Assembly (NCBI RefSeq): GCF_025421715.1
Contig: NZ_JAOEFC010000004.1
Location: forward strand, 124,001 to 188,000
Length of the DNA stretch: 64,000 bases
Reading direction: 5' to 3'
From: Microbacterium festucae
Lineage (GTDB): Bacteria > Actinomycetota > Actinomycetes > Actinomycetales > Microbacteriaceae
The position numbers were made by a program, and so were the translations under genes. Every line of letters starts with the position of its first letter. The first letter of the stretch is position 1. The notes under the pieces were generated by a model that saw only the letters and a program-made list of their open reading frames with translations, was not told the DNA's origin and searched no databases. Shown one piece after another: positions 43,997-52,265 of the stretch.

Positions 43997-44356
43997 ATGT
44001 ATCCGGCGGATCGCGTGCAGACCAACCTCCGCAAGGGGGTGCTCGAGTGGTGCGCGCTCGCGGTGATGCGCGGCGGCGACGTCTACGGTCGTGACCTCGC
44101 CCGGCAGCTGACCGCCCTGGGGCTGCTCGCCAGCGAGGGGTCGCTGTATCCGCTGCTGTCGCGGCTGCGCGAGTCGGGGTGGGTGCAGACGCACTGGGTC
44201 GAGTCGGCCAGCGGTCCGCCGCGGCGCTACTACCGGCTCACCGATGCCGGCCGCGACGCGGTGGCAGGGTTCGAGCACACGTGGCGCGAGGTCTCGGCAT
44301 CCGTCGACCAGGCCCTCGCCGGCGCGCCACGAGACGGGGAAGAGGCCCAGACATGA
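43997..44356 (+). CDS. PadR-family transcriptional regulator
   Basis: A 119-residue PadR-type winged-helix protein. The fold is visible in LRKGVLEWCALAVMRGGDVY, LLASEGSLYPLLSRLRESGW and the wing SGPPRRYYRLTDAGRDAVAG. It is likely translated from a leaderless mRNA (promoter at 43961-43989). Its stop overlaps the start of the membrane protein gene (ATGA). PadR plus HAAS-domain membrane protein is a common pair in Gram-positive bacteria; the signal is unknown. Confidence 0.9.
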   Translation: MYPADRVQTNLRKGVLEWCALAVMRGGDVYGRDLARQLTALGLLASEGSLYPLLSRLRESGWVQTHWVESASGPPRRYYRLTDAGRDAVAGFEHTWREVSASVDQALAGAPRDGEEAQT

Positions 44357-45807
44357 CCGACGTCGACCAGGTGCTGCGCGACCCGCGGGTGCGCGCCTAC
44401 CTCCTCGAGCTGCACCGCGAGGTCGCCGCCGTCGACCCCGACGCCGCCGACGCCGTGCTGCAGGGGGTCGCCGACCACGTGCGCGAGGCCGTCGCCGACG
44501 GCAGCGCGGTCGACGAGGTCATCGCCGATCTCGGCGATCCCGCGCTGATCGCCGCGGCCGTCGAGCCGCGACCGGCGCCGGCCGCCCCGCCGCACGGCCG
44601 GTTCGTCGACTCCGCGGCCGCGGTGGGCGTGGCCGTGCTGCTGCTGACCATCGGCACGTTCGTCTTCACCCTCGTCGGCTGGGCGGCCGCGATGATCCTG
44701 CTGTGGAGCACCACCCGGTGGACCCGGGCCGACAAGATCATCGGCACGGCGGTGTGGCCGGCGACCCTGCTGAGCGTGGCCGTCGCCCCCGCCCTCGGGG
44801 TGGTCGGCGCCGGGCACGCGCTCATCGTCGTGAGCCTGATCCTGCCGGTGATCGCCGGGATCTGGCTGCTCGTGCGCGGGCTGTCGGGCGCGCGCTCGGG
44901 GGTGGGGGCGCGGGTCGGCGTGGGGGTCGGCGCGGGGGGTGCGACGCGCGGCGGCGCGCGCGGCTGGATCGACGGGCGACCCGCGCTGGTGACCGTGATC
45001 GCCGCTCCCACCGTGGCCGTCGCCGCGTTCGGGCCGTGGGCGCTCAACGCCGCGCCGCGCTCCTTCTTTACCGGCATCCTCGCCGCGGCCATCGCCCTGA
45101 CTGTCGGAGCCGTCGTGCAGTGGCGCTCGCGGGGGTGGTCGCGCACGGCATCCGTCGTCGGCACGCTGCTGAGCGTTGCGGTCGCGCTGACCCTGCTGGC
45201 CACCGTGCTCATCACGCCCGGCGGGTTCATCTGCTCGGTCGTCGCGACGGCGAGCTCGACGGCGTACGCGTGCGATCAGCCGTTCATCGGCATCGCGGCG
45301 CCGCCGGCGGCGCAGCTGCTCATCCAGGGGGTGATCCCGGCGCTGCTCGCCCACGCGGTCGTCGCCGCCGTCGCCTTCCGCGCGCCGGGCCGAGACGCGG
45401 CGCTGCGGATGCGGCGGCCGCAGGCGCTCGCAGTGGTGCTGCTCGTCGTGGTCGGGGCGCTCGGCTTCCCGCTGCTGCTCATGGCCCGCTTCGAGCCGGC
45501 GGGAGCCCTCTGGGCTCTCGGTGCGCTGGGGGCGCTCGCCCTCTGGGCGACGGGCATCGTGCTGCTGTGGCGCACCGCCGGGTGGACCGTCATCGACCGG
45601 GCCTTCGCCAGCGGCATCCTGCCCCTGCTCGTCGCGGTGCCCCTCACCACGCCGCTGGCCGTGGCCGGTGCCGGCGACAACCCGCTCCTGCCGGGCGGCA
45701 CCCTCGAGCGGCCCGAGGCGACGCTCGCGTGGGGCGTGTTCGCAGCCGTCGAGGTGGTCGTCGCGGTCTGGCTGCTGGTGCGGTTCGAGCCCGATACGGT
45801 GGAGTGA
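44353..45807 (+). CDS. HAAS-domain membrane protein
   Basis: A 484-residue protein. Residues about 1-75 form a helical HAAS-like domain (VRAYLLELHREVAAVDPDAA, then EVIADLGDPALIAAAV), as in DUF1700 proteins encoded next to PadR. About ten hydrophobic segments follow, grouped as 90-175, 210-290 and 320-475. A Gly/Val/Ala-rich loop (ARSGVGARVGVGVGAGGATR) separates the first two groups. Overlaps padR by ATGA and the next gene by one base (TGATG). No transport or enzyme motif is seen. Confidence 0.82.
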   Translation: MTDVDQVLRDPRVRAYLLELHREVAAVDPDAADAVLQGVADHVREAVADGSAVDEVIADLGDPALIAAAVEPRPAPAAPPHGRFVDSAAAVGVAVLLLTIGTFVFTLVGWAAAMILLWSTTRWTRADKIIGTAVWPATLLSVAVAPALGVVGAGHALIVVSLILPVIAGIWLLVRGLSGARSGVGARVGVGVGAGGATRGGARGWIDGRPALVTVIAAPTVAVAAFGPWALNAAPRSFFTGILAAAIALTVGAVVQWRSRGWSRTASVVGTLLSVAVALTLLATVLITPGGFICSVVATASSTAYACDQPFIGIAAPPAAQLLIQGVIPALLAHAVVAAVAFRAPGRDAALRMRRPQALAVVLLVVVGALGFPLLLMARFEPAGALWALGALGALALWATGIVLLWRTAGWTVIDRAFASGILPLLVAVPLTTPLAVAGAGDNPLLPGGTLERPEATLAWGVFAAVEVVVAVWLLVRFEPDTVE

Positions 45808-46784
45808 TGAGTGATGGAGCCCGCTGGGCGGTTCTCGGTCCCGGCGGCATCTCGGGTGATTTCGTCACCGCGCTGCCCTTCGCCCGCCTCGGCGCGCTGC
45901 ACGCGGTCGGCAGCCGCGATGCCGGCCGTGCCCGCGCGTTCGCCGACGAGCACGGCGCGCCCGTCGCGGGCACGTACGACGAGATCCTCGCCCGCGACGA
46001 CGTCGACGCCGTCTACATCGGCACCGTGCACACCACCCACGCCGAGCTCGCCCACGCCGCGCTCGATGCCGGCAAGGCGGTGCTCTGCGAGAAGCCGCTG
46101 ACCACGAGCCCCGCCGACACGGATGCCGTGCTGCAGCACGCCGCCCGCGTCGGCCTCCCCGTCGTCGAGGCGTTCAAGTACCGGTTCGGGCCGTTCCCCG
46201 ACCGCCTGCGCGCGCTGCTGGCGGAGGGCGCGATCGGCGAGGTGACCGAGATCGAAGCGAGCCTCGGCTTCCGCGCCGGAGAGCGCACCGGGCGCCTGTT
46301 CGACCCCGAGACCGCCGGTGGGGCGATCCTCGACGTCGGCTGCTACCCGATCTCCCTCGCCGTCGGCATCGCCGCCTGGGCCGGACGCTCCGGCGAAGCC
46401 CGGCTCGTCTCCGCCGACGGTGTCGTCGACCAGGTCGACGAACAGGCCGACGCGGTGCTCGACCTCGACGGCATCCGCGCGCGCGTGCGCTGCGCGATCA
46501 CCGCCGACACGCCCCGCCGCGTCGTGATCCGCGGCACCGCCGGCGACCTCGAGATCCCGAACGTGTGGGGCAGCCGCACCGACTCGGCCGACGAGGCCCT
46601 GATCCGCCGCCCCGACGGCTCGACCGAGGCCGTCCGCACCGGCACCGTCAGCCCGATGGCCGCCGAAGCCGACGCCACGATCCGCGCGCTCCGCGACGGC
46701 CGCACCGAAGCCCCCGAGATCCCGTGGTCGCAGACCCGCACCATCGCCCGCCTCCTCGACGACTGGCGCGCCGCCCTGGGGTGA
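45807..46784 (+). CDS. Gfo/Idh/MocA-family oxidoreductase
   Basis: A 325-residue NAD(P)-dependent dehydrogenase. The N-terminal Rossmann domain starts with WAVLGPGGISGDFVTALPFA, and the family lysine motif is CEKPLTTSPADTD (about residue 95). The C-terminal sheet holds GGAILDVGCYPISLAVGIAA. Its closest look is to trans-1,2-dihydrobenzenediol/xylose dehydrogenase-like members, but the substrate cannot be told. It shares one base with the membrane-protein stop, so it is in the PadR operon. Confidence 0.9.
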   Translation: MSDGARWAVLGPGGISGDFVTALPFARLGALHAVGSRDAGRARAFADEHGAPVAGTYDEILARDDVDAVYIGTVHTTHAELAHAALDAGKAVLCEKPLTTSPADTDAVLQHAARVGLPVVEAFKYRFGPFPDRLRALLAEGAIGEVTEIEASLGFRAGERTGRLFDPETAGGAILDVGCYPISLAVGIAAWAGRSGEARLVSADGVVDQVDEQADAVLDLDGIRARVRCAITADTPRRVVIRGTAGDLEIPNVWGSRTDSADEALIRRPDGSTEAVRTGTVSPMAAEADATIRALRDGRTEAPEIPWSQTRTIARLLDDWRAALG

Positions 46785-46832
46785 GGGTGCTGGTGCTGGT
46801 GCTGGTGCTGGGTCTCGGTGCCCGTTGTGCGC

Positions 46833-46911
46833 CGAGTGCACGAGGTAGAGCCGAGTGAACGGCATCCGCACGCGCTTCAGGTCGTGCATCGGGCAGTAAG
46901 CCGTGCACTCG
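46833..46911. repeat. 79-bp palindromic repeat, family B copy 1
   Basis: Runs from CGAGTGCAC to GTGCACTCG, with the inner box GCCGAGTGAACGG. It lies 48 bp after the Gfo/Idh stop. Together with copies 2 and 3 it occupies the 651-bp gap between converging genes; a (GGTGCT)n run at 46787-46812 precedes it. Confidence 0.9.
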
Positions 46912-46962
46912 GCGAAGGGCTCGGCGAAGGGCTCGGCGAAGGGCTCGGCGTGGGGCTCGGCG
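46911..46962. repeat. 12-bp tandem repeat
   Basis: GGCGAAGGGCTC is repeated three times and then decays (GGCGTGGGGCTC) directly at the edge of family B copy 1. It looks like slippage growth of the palindrome flank. Confidence 0.8.
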
Positions 46963-47070
46963 TGTTCGTGCCGTTTCGGATGCGGTGAGCTGTCGGCCCG
47001 GTCTGTGCCGCGCCCCGCATGCCGTCGCGCCCGCAACCCTGCTCGGCCCCGCCCCCGCCCCCCCCCGCGC

Positions 47071-47149
47071 CGACTGCACGAGGTAGCGCCGAGTGAACGG
47101 CATCCGCACCGATCAAAGGTCGTGCGCTGGGTGGTAAGCCGTGCAGTCG
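47071..47149. repeat. 79-bp palindromic repeat, family B copy 2
   Basis: Runs from CGACTGCAC to GTGCAGTCG. Both ends differ from copy 1 at the same paired position (G-C became C-G), so the pairing is kept. The inner box GCGCCGAGTGAACGG is unchanged. Confidence 0.9.
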
Positions 47150-47266
47150 GCGAGGGGTGGGGCTCGGGGTGCGCGTGCCGCTCCACGTACTCTGAGCTGG
47201 CGGCCGGCCGCGGCCGCGCCGTCGGATGCCATCACCCTCCGGCCCCGACCGCCAGCCACCGGGCGC

Positions 47267-47345
47267 CGAGTGCACGAGGTAGCGCCGAGCGAACGGCATA
47301 CGCGCGGGCTCGCGGCCGTGCGTTCGGCGGTAAGCCGTGCAGTCG
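47267..47345. repeat. 79-bp palindromic repeat, family B copy 3
   Basis: Runs from CGAGTGCAC to GTGCAGTCG, combining the left end of copy 1 with the right end of copy 2, hence one outer mismatch. It is the copy closest to the converging acyltransferase gene. Confidence 0.88.
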
Positions 47346-47435
47346 GCGCAGGGGGGCGGAGCAGCCCGGGGCATACGGCACCGGGGCCCCCGACCCCGGA
47401 CCCCAGCCCCCTCACCCCCAGACCCCAGCCCCACC

Positions 47436-49097
47436 TCAGGGGAGGGTGTCGGCGGGGGAGGGGCGGTGGACGCCGCGGGGGCGGTAGCCGAGGGCGGGGG
47501 CGTGGCCGAGCAGGTCGGCGAGGTACCAGATGATCGCCAGCCACATCTCGGTGCCCTGCAGCCCGGGATCGCCGCCGACGCGGAAGGCGAAGCCGGCGCC
47601 GTCGACCCAGCGGCGGAGCGCTCCGTCGAGGTGGGCGGTCGCCAGGGTGCGCACCTCGTCGGCGCGGTGGCCGGAGGCGCGGGTGAGCCAGAGCGGATGC
47701 GCGATGTCGAGCACGTTGCACGCGTCGAGCCGGTCGTCGGTGAACCACCGCGGGTCGCGGGCGTGCGCGAGCACCGTGTCGATCACGCGCTCCGGATGCG
47801 GCACCGGAAGGCCGAACTGGGCGAGCGTGCCGCGGCTGGCGCGATAGAACCCGTTGACCGGTTCGAGGTCGCCCTCTCCCGGCGCGGCCGAGCCCCACAG
47901 CCCCGTGCGCGGGTCGACGCGGGTGGCCAGCCACCCGACGAGCGCCTCGGGCACCCCGGCCGGCACGGCGTCGCCGCGGCGACGGGTCCACAGGAGCGCG
48001 GTGCCGACGGCATCCACCCAGTGCCCGGCGTTCCACGCGCCGCCGTCCCACGGCAGGGCGTCGAGGAAGGCGACGAGGCCACCGGGGTCGGCATCGGTGA
48101 TGAGGGTCAGCGGCGCGCGGAACGCGGAGCCCAGCAGATCGAGCGCGTAGCCCACGCAGAGCACGTGATAGGCGGCGTCGCCGTCATCGGCCGGGAGCGC
48201 GGCGACGGCGCCGGCGGCGTCGAGACGGCCGACGCGGCCGGTGACCGGGTCTTGCCAGCCGCGCAGCAGGCCCACCGGATCGGGCAGCTGAGCGGGTGCG
48301 GCACCGCGCAGCAGGTCGGACAGCTCGATCGCGTCGCACTGGGCGCGCACGGTCGGGGCGGTGCCCGGTCGGTCGGCGAACAGGCCGGCATCCGGGTTCC
48401 ACGCCCGCGCGAGCAGCCGGTCGGCATCGGCGCGCGCGGCGTCGCCGAACGCGCGCAGCCGGGCGACCAGATCGCCGCCCGCCCCCGCCCCGGCCCCCGT
48501 AGAGCCGACCGACCCACCCGGCAGACCGGATGCCGGGGGCACGCGCCACTTCAGCACGCGTGCGGGGGTGCCGCCGACGACCGCGCCGGCCGGAACGTCT
48601 TTCGTGACGACGGCGCCCGCGGCCAGCACCGCCTTCGCGCCGACGGTGATGCCGTCGAGCACGACCACGTGCGAGCCGATCCACACGTCGTCGCCGATGC
48701 GGATGCCCTTCGAGGTGAGCGGCTGCCGGCGCACCTCGATGTCGGGGTCGCTCATGGTGTGGTTGAAGCCGAGGATGGACGTGTGCGCCCCGATGCGCAC
48801 GGCGTCGCCGATGGTCACGTCGCCGCGCACCACGGTGTAGGCGTTGACGCTCACATCGCGGCCGAGGGCGACCGTGCCGGTGAGGTAGGCGCCGGCGGCG
48901 AGGTAGGTGCGCGCGCCGAGGGAGAGCGCGTCGGCATCGACCGAGGCGAGGTCGGAGACGAAGCAGTCGTCGCCGAAACGCCAGTCGGGGTGGGCGGCCA
49001 GCAGCTGCCGCTGCGCCTCACGCTGGCGCTCGCGGGCGGCGTCGTCGGCGCGCGACCAGAAGTCCCACGGTGAGTGCTGGAACGGGTCGACGGTCAT
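47436..49097 (-). CDS. Hexapeptide acyltransferase fused to a helical-hairpin domain
   Basis: A 553-residue two-domain protein. Residues about 1-185 are a left-handed beta-helix acyltransferase of the maltose/galactoside O-acetyltransferase type: repeats such as VTIGDAVRIGAHTSI, catalytic H113 in GFNHTM, and GIRIGDDVWIGSHVVVLDGI. A Gly-rich linker (about 189-208) leads to some 340 residues of repeated helices (DAAYHVLCVGYALDLLGSAF; GTEMWLAIIWYLADLLG) that recall an alpha/alpha toroid as in six-hairpin glycosidases. Its ATG overlaps the regulator stop (ATGA). It may acetylate or deblock sugars of the uronate pathway; no function is established for the combination. Confidence 0.82.
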   Translation of the reverse strand: MTVDPFQHSPWDFWSRADDAARERQREAQRQLLAAHPDWRFGDDCFVSDLASVDADALSLGARTYLAAGAYLTGTVALGRDVSVNAYTVVRGDVTIGDAVRIGAHTSILGFNHTMSDPDIEVRRQPLTSKGIRIGDDVWIGSHVVVLDGITVGAKAVLAAGAVVTKDVPAGAVVGGTPARVLKWRVPPASGLPGGSVGSTGAGAGAGGDLVARLRAFGDAARADADRLLARAWNPDAGLFADRPGTAPTVRAQCDAIELSDLLRGAAPAQLPDPVGLLRGWQDPVTGRVGRLDAAGAVAALPADDGDAAYHVLCVGYALDLLGSAFRAPLTLITDADPGGLVAFLDALPWDGGAWNAGHWVDAVGTALLWTRRRGDAVPAGVPEALVGWLATRVDPRTGLWGSAAPGEGDLEPVNGFYRASRGTLAQFGLPVPHPERVIDTVLAHARDPRWFTDDRLDACNVLDIAHPLWLTRASGHRADEVRTLATAHLDGALRRWVDGAGFAFRVGGDPGLQGTEMWLAIIWYLADLLGHAPALGYRPRGVHRPSPADTLP

Positions 49098-50194
49098 GTC
49101 GCCCGCGGGGCCGCGGTGCTCTCGCGCACGATGAGCCGCGGGCTCAGCAGCACGCGACGCAGCGCCCGGTCGGGGTGCGCGATGCGGCCGGCCAGCAGTT
49201 CGATCGCGGCGTGTCCCACGGTGGCCCGCGGCGGGCTCACCGCGGTGAGGGCGGGCGTGAACAGCTGGGCGACCTCGTCGTCGTAGGCGACGATCGACAG
49301 GTCGCGCGGCACTGAGATGCCCCGGTTCATCGCGAGGTCGACGACGGCCATCGCCTCGGGGTCGGAGTGCACCAGCAGGCCCGTGATGCCCGCCTCGAGC
49401 ACCGAGTCCAGCGCCGCGTCGACGGATGCCGAGAAGTCGGCGCTCGACCGGTCGGGCAGGATGCGCTCGAGGTGGCGCACCGGGCTGAGCCCGAGGTCGG
49501 TGCAGGCGGCGTGCCAGCCCGCGGCGATCTTGCGGGAGGTGGGGGAGTTGCGCGAGAGGACGAGCCCGACGCGGCGGTGACCGAGTTCGGCGAGGTGGCG
49601 GGCGGCCAGCACGGCCCCCAGCGCGTGGTCGGTGGTGACCGATTCGACCGGCTCGGCCGAGGGCATCGCGACGGCGTCGCGTTCGACGAGCACGTAGGGC
49701 AGCCCCGAGTCGGCGAGCCACTGGATGACGTCCTGCGCGTGGGCGGTGTCGGTGTTGGGCGCGACGATCAGGCCGCTGAGCTGTTCGCTGGCCACGAGGC
49801 GCTCCAGCACCGGGCGTTCGTCCTGGAGCTCGTAGGAGGCACCGCGCAGCAGCACCTTGAACCCGCGGTCGCGGGCCTCGGCCTCCATGCCCCGGATGAC
49901 ACCGGGCCAGTAGTAGTTCAGCGACGGCACGAGCACCGCGATGGCGCCGTCGGCCGCCGGCACCGCGGTTGCGGTCGGCGCGACGCCGCCTTCGGGGGGC
50001 ACGGCGCCGCCGTGCACGCGCACGAGCAGACCCTCGCGCTCCATCTGCGCCAGGTCGCGCCGCAGCGTCACGGGGGTGACGTCGAGCTCGTCGATGAGCT
50101 GCGCGATGCGCACCACGCCGTCGCGGGCGAGCGCCGTCAGCACGTGGGCACGGCGCTCCGCGCCCAGCAGGGCGGGGGAGTTCTGGTCGGTCAT
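49094..50194 (-). CDS. DeoR-type DNA-binding domain fused to LacI-type sensor domain
   Basis: A 366-residue regulator. Residues 1-65 carry a DeoR winged helix (ERRAHVLTALARDGVVRIAQ, then TPVTLRRDLAQMEREGLLVR and the closing HGG), whereas residues 75-366 match the periplasmic-binding fold of LacI proteins (VLVPSLNYYWPGVIRGMEAE; DLSIVAYDDEVAQLFTPALT). This mix is known in Actinobacteria but less common than either parent. It overlaps the genes on both sides by ATGA. It probably controls the divergent promoters at 52152-52213 in answer to a uronate oligosaccharide (inference). Confidence 0.88.
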   Translation of the reverse strand: MTDQNSPALLGAERRAHVLTALARDGVVRIAQLIDELDVTPVTLRRDLAQMEREGLLVRVHGGAVPPEGGVAPTATAVPAADGAIAVLVPSLNYYWPGVIRGMEAEARDRGFKVLLRGASYELQDERPVLERLVASEQLSGLIVAPNTDTAHAQDVIQWLADSGLPYVLVERDAVAMPSAEPVESVTTDHALGAVLAARHLAELGHRRVGLVLSRNSPTSRKIAAGWHAACTDLGLSPVRHLERILPDRSSADFSASVDAALDSVLEAGITGLLVHSDPEAMAVVDLAMNRGISVPRDLSIVAYDDEVAQLFTPALTAVSPPRATVGHAAIELLAGRIAHPDRALRRVLLSPRLIVRESTAAPRAT

Positions 50195-52095
50195 TCGTCG
50201 TCCTCGGCGATCACTTCGTCTCTTTCTACCGTCAGGTCGAACCGACCGCCTGCAGTGACATCGATCCGGATGCGGGTGAGGTGGGTTCCCCATACCGCGG
50301 TGAGCATCGGGTCCTCGAGCGCGCGCACCTCGGTGCGGGCGGCGAGGCCGGGCGTCCAGTGCAGGCGCACCGGGGTGGCGCCGGCGAGCGGGCGGATGCG
50401 CGCGCCGCCCTGCAGGAGCTCCACGTCGCCGGCGACGATGAGGTGCTCGGTGACCGGCGCCGCCTCGCCCTCCGGCCACACGTCGGTGATCGACACGCGA
50501 CGGGCGGCGCGGTCGAGGCGGGCCGTGCGCACGAGGCGGGTGCCCTCGGCCAGGCCGTAGGCGCCGGCGATGTCGAGCGACAGGGCCGCCTCGTCGGGGC
50601 GGGCGGTCACAGCGCGCGCCCCGAACCGGTGCCCCGGGTTCTGCGCGGTGCCGGCGACCCGCGGCACGTTGTGCCAGTCGCTCTGCATGGTCCAGATGTC
50701 GTAGCGGTGCGGCCCGAAGGTCTGCTTCGTGTAGGTGGGGCGGCCGGCGTCGACGAGCACCGGCACCCCGTCGCTGGCGACCACAAACGAGCCGACGTCG
50801 TTGTGGTTGTGGTTCTCGCCGTTGTGGCCGCCCTTGATCGCGAGGGTGAGGCCGGCGGCGGTGCCCGCGCGCTCGCGCGCCAGCAGCACCTGCACCGACG
50901 GCAGCCACACGGTGTCGGGCAACGGCTCGCCCGCCGGCTCGGCGGCGAGCCACTGCGGGTCGCTCATCGCGCGCAGCAGTCGCCCGGCTCCGGAGTGCTC
51001 GCTGGCCACGGGCTGCCCGGGGCGGCGCTGCGCGGCGGCGTGATCGCGCGCCTGCTCGTCGCCGGCGCGCACGGCCGCCCGGTGGAGCGCGTGCCAGATC
51101 TTCGGCTCGACGGGCCGGGCCTGCCCGTCGGCGAGGTTGAGGTACCACCCGTCGCCGAGGGCCATGCGGTGGGGGAAGGCGACGGTCGCCCGCAGGGCCG
51201 GCACGGCCGCGGCCGGCTGCACGCGGTCGCCGGTGGCGTGACCGAGCACGTCGAGGGCCTCCAGGGCGCGGCATGCCCCGTTCCACCAGTACTCGTAGCC
51301 CTCGTCGATGGCGCCGTCGTCGGGAAGAGCGGCCACGTAGCGGTCGAGTCCTTCGACGGCCAGGGCCACGACCTGCTCACGCTCGGCCCGCTCGTCGGGG
51401 GCGTCGAGCAGGCGCAGTGCGGCGACCAGCACGTTGCCGTGGATCCAGGGGTTCCAGTTGTGGGGGGTTTCGTCCCGGCCGATCCAGTGCCAGTCGCGGC
51501 GTGCGAGGAACGGGGCGAACACGCGCGTGCGCGCCTCGACGCGGATGCGGGCGCGCAGCCCCGGGTAGCGCTCGTCGAGTGCGTCGCCCAGCAGCTGGTC
51601 GATCCAGGCGAGCTGGGCGACCGCTTCGCCGGCGCCGAGGTCGACGAAGGGGTCGGTGGTGGTGGCCAGCACCGCGCCGTGGCGTTCGGCGGTGTCGTCA
51701 TGGGCGGGCCAGCACCACGACGACTGCTCGCACAGCAGCACGATGCCGTCGGCGACCTCGTCGAGCCATTCCGGCGCCGCGGTGATCGCGGCCATCGCCG
51801 CGGCCCGGGTGAGGCGGCGCTGACGCTCGAAGGCGGGACGCTCCCAGACCTCGCGGTCGCCGTCGCGGTGCACGCGGGCGGCCTGACTGGCCAGCGGCTG
51901 CGGCCACGGTGTGCCGCGCTCGCCGTCCGCCACCAGCGTCAGCGCGGCCACGGTGGCCGGGTCGGCCGCCGCCCACACCGAGCGATCGGATGCCGGAGTG
52001 AGGGGCAGCGCATCCGAGGGGGCGGACAGCAGCTCGAGCCACCCGGCGGGCAGCGCCGCCGCGAGCGGACCGCGGAACGCGGGGGTGCCGTCCAT
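50191..52095 (-). CDS. Heparinase II/III-family polysaccharide lyase-like enzyme
   Basis: A 634-residue protein with the two-part plan of heparinase II/III relatives: a helical toroid in residues about 90-370 (MAAITAAPEWLDEVADGIVL; DETPHNWNPWIHGNVLVAAL) and a beta-sandwich after about 400. The conserved motif KGGHNGENHNHNDVGSF with its histidines starts the sheet domain, and TYTKQTFGPHRYDIWTMQSD follows. There is no signal peptide, so it would act on imported oligosaccharides. AAAGGA precedes the ATG. It is the first gene of the operon with the DeoR/LacI chimera. It may cleave uronate-containing chains to unsaturated products for GH88; the exact polymer is unknown. Confidence 0.85.
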   Translation of the reverse strand: MDGTPAFRGPLAAALPAGWLELLSAPSDALPLTPASDRSVWAAADPATVAALTLVADGERGTPWPQPLASQAARVHRDGDREVWERPAFERQRRLTRAAAMAAITAAPEWLDEVADGIVLLCEQSSWCWPAHDDTAERHGAVLATTTDPFVDLGAGEAVAQLAWIDQLLGDALDERYPGLRARIRVEARTRVFAPFLARRDWHWIGRDETPHNWNPWIHGNVLVAALRLLDAPDERAEREQVVALAVEGLDRYVAALPDDGAIDEGYEYWWNGACRALEALDVLGHATGDRVQPAAAVPALRATVAFPHRMALGDGWYLNLADGQARPVEPKIWHALHRAAVRAGDEQARDHAAAQRRPGQPVASEHSGAGRLLRAMSDPQWLAAEPAGEPLPDTVWLPSVQVLLARERAGTAAGLTLAIKGGHNGENHNHNDVGSFVVASDGVPVLVDAGRPTYTKQTFGPHRYDIWTMQSDWHNVPRVAGTAQNPGHRFGARAVTARPDEAALSLDIAGAYGLAEGTRLVRTARLDRAARRVSITDVWPEGEAAPVTEHLIVAGDVELLQGGARIRPLAGATPVRLHWTPGLAARTEVRALEDPMLTAVWGTHLTRIRIDVTAGGRFDLTVERDEVIAEDDE

Positions 52096-52151
52096 GGCAT
52101 CCTTTCTCGTCGTCGAGACATGCTCCGAGCGGAGACCTCGTCTCCTAACCG

Positions 52152-52180
52152 ATCATAAACGATCAGATAAACTCAAACAA
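52152..52180 (-). promoter_or_regulatory. Promoter of the heparinase-like operon
   Basis: On the minus strand TTGTTT (52180-52175) and TATGAT (52157-52152) are 17 bases apart. The direct repeat CGATCATAAA / CGATCAGATAAA at 52150-52171 overlaps the spacer and the -10, a good site for the DeoR-type regulator. Confidence 0.65.
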
Positions 52181-52184
52181 CCAC

Positions 52185-52213
52185 TTGTGATGTGCGAAAC
52201 AGATTGCTAATCT
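52185..52213 (+). promoter_or_regulatory. Promoter of the uronate operon
   Basis: TTGTGA (52185-52190) and TAATCT (52208-52213) are 17 bases apart, so transcription starts near 52220. It is back to back with the heparinase promoter, and the two -35 boxes are only four bases apart. Confidence 0.7.
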
Positions 52214-52223
52214 CCTGAAGTGT

Positions 52224-52239
52224 TCGAGCGCGTGCTCGA
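52224..52239 (+). promoter_or_regulatory. Palindrome at the 5' end of the uronate transcript
   Basis: TCGAGC-GCGT-GCTCGA is a perfect 6-bp stem with a four-base loop just after the predicted start. It could be a repressor site or a 5'-stabilising hairpin. Confidence 0.4.
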
Positions 52240-52265
52240 GCTGACAGACCTTCAAAGGAGAAGTC

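Noticed and set aside
46785-47435. Small proteins in the three-palindrome gap
   Set aside because: Several short frames exist on both strands, but they read the palindromes and simple repeats, have no ribosome sites and change frame between copies.
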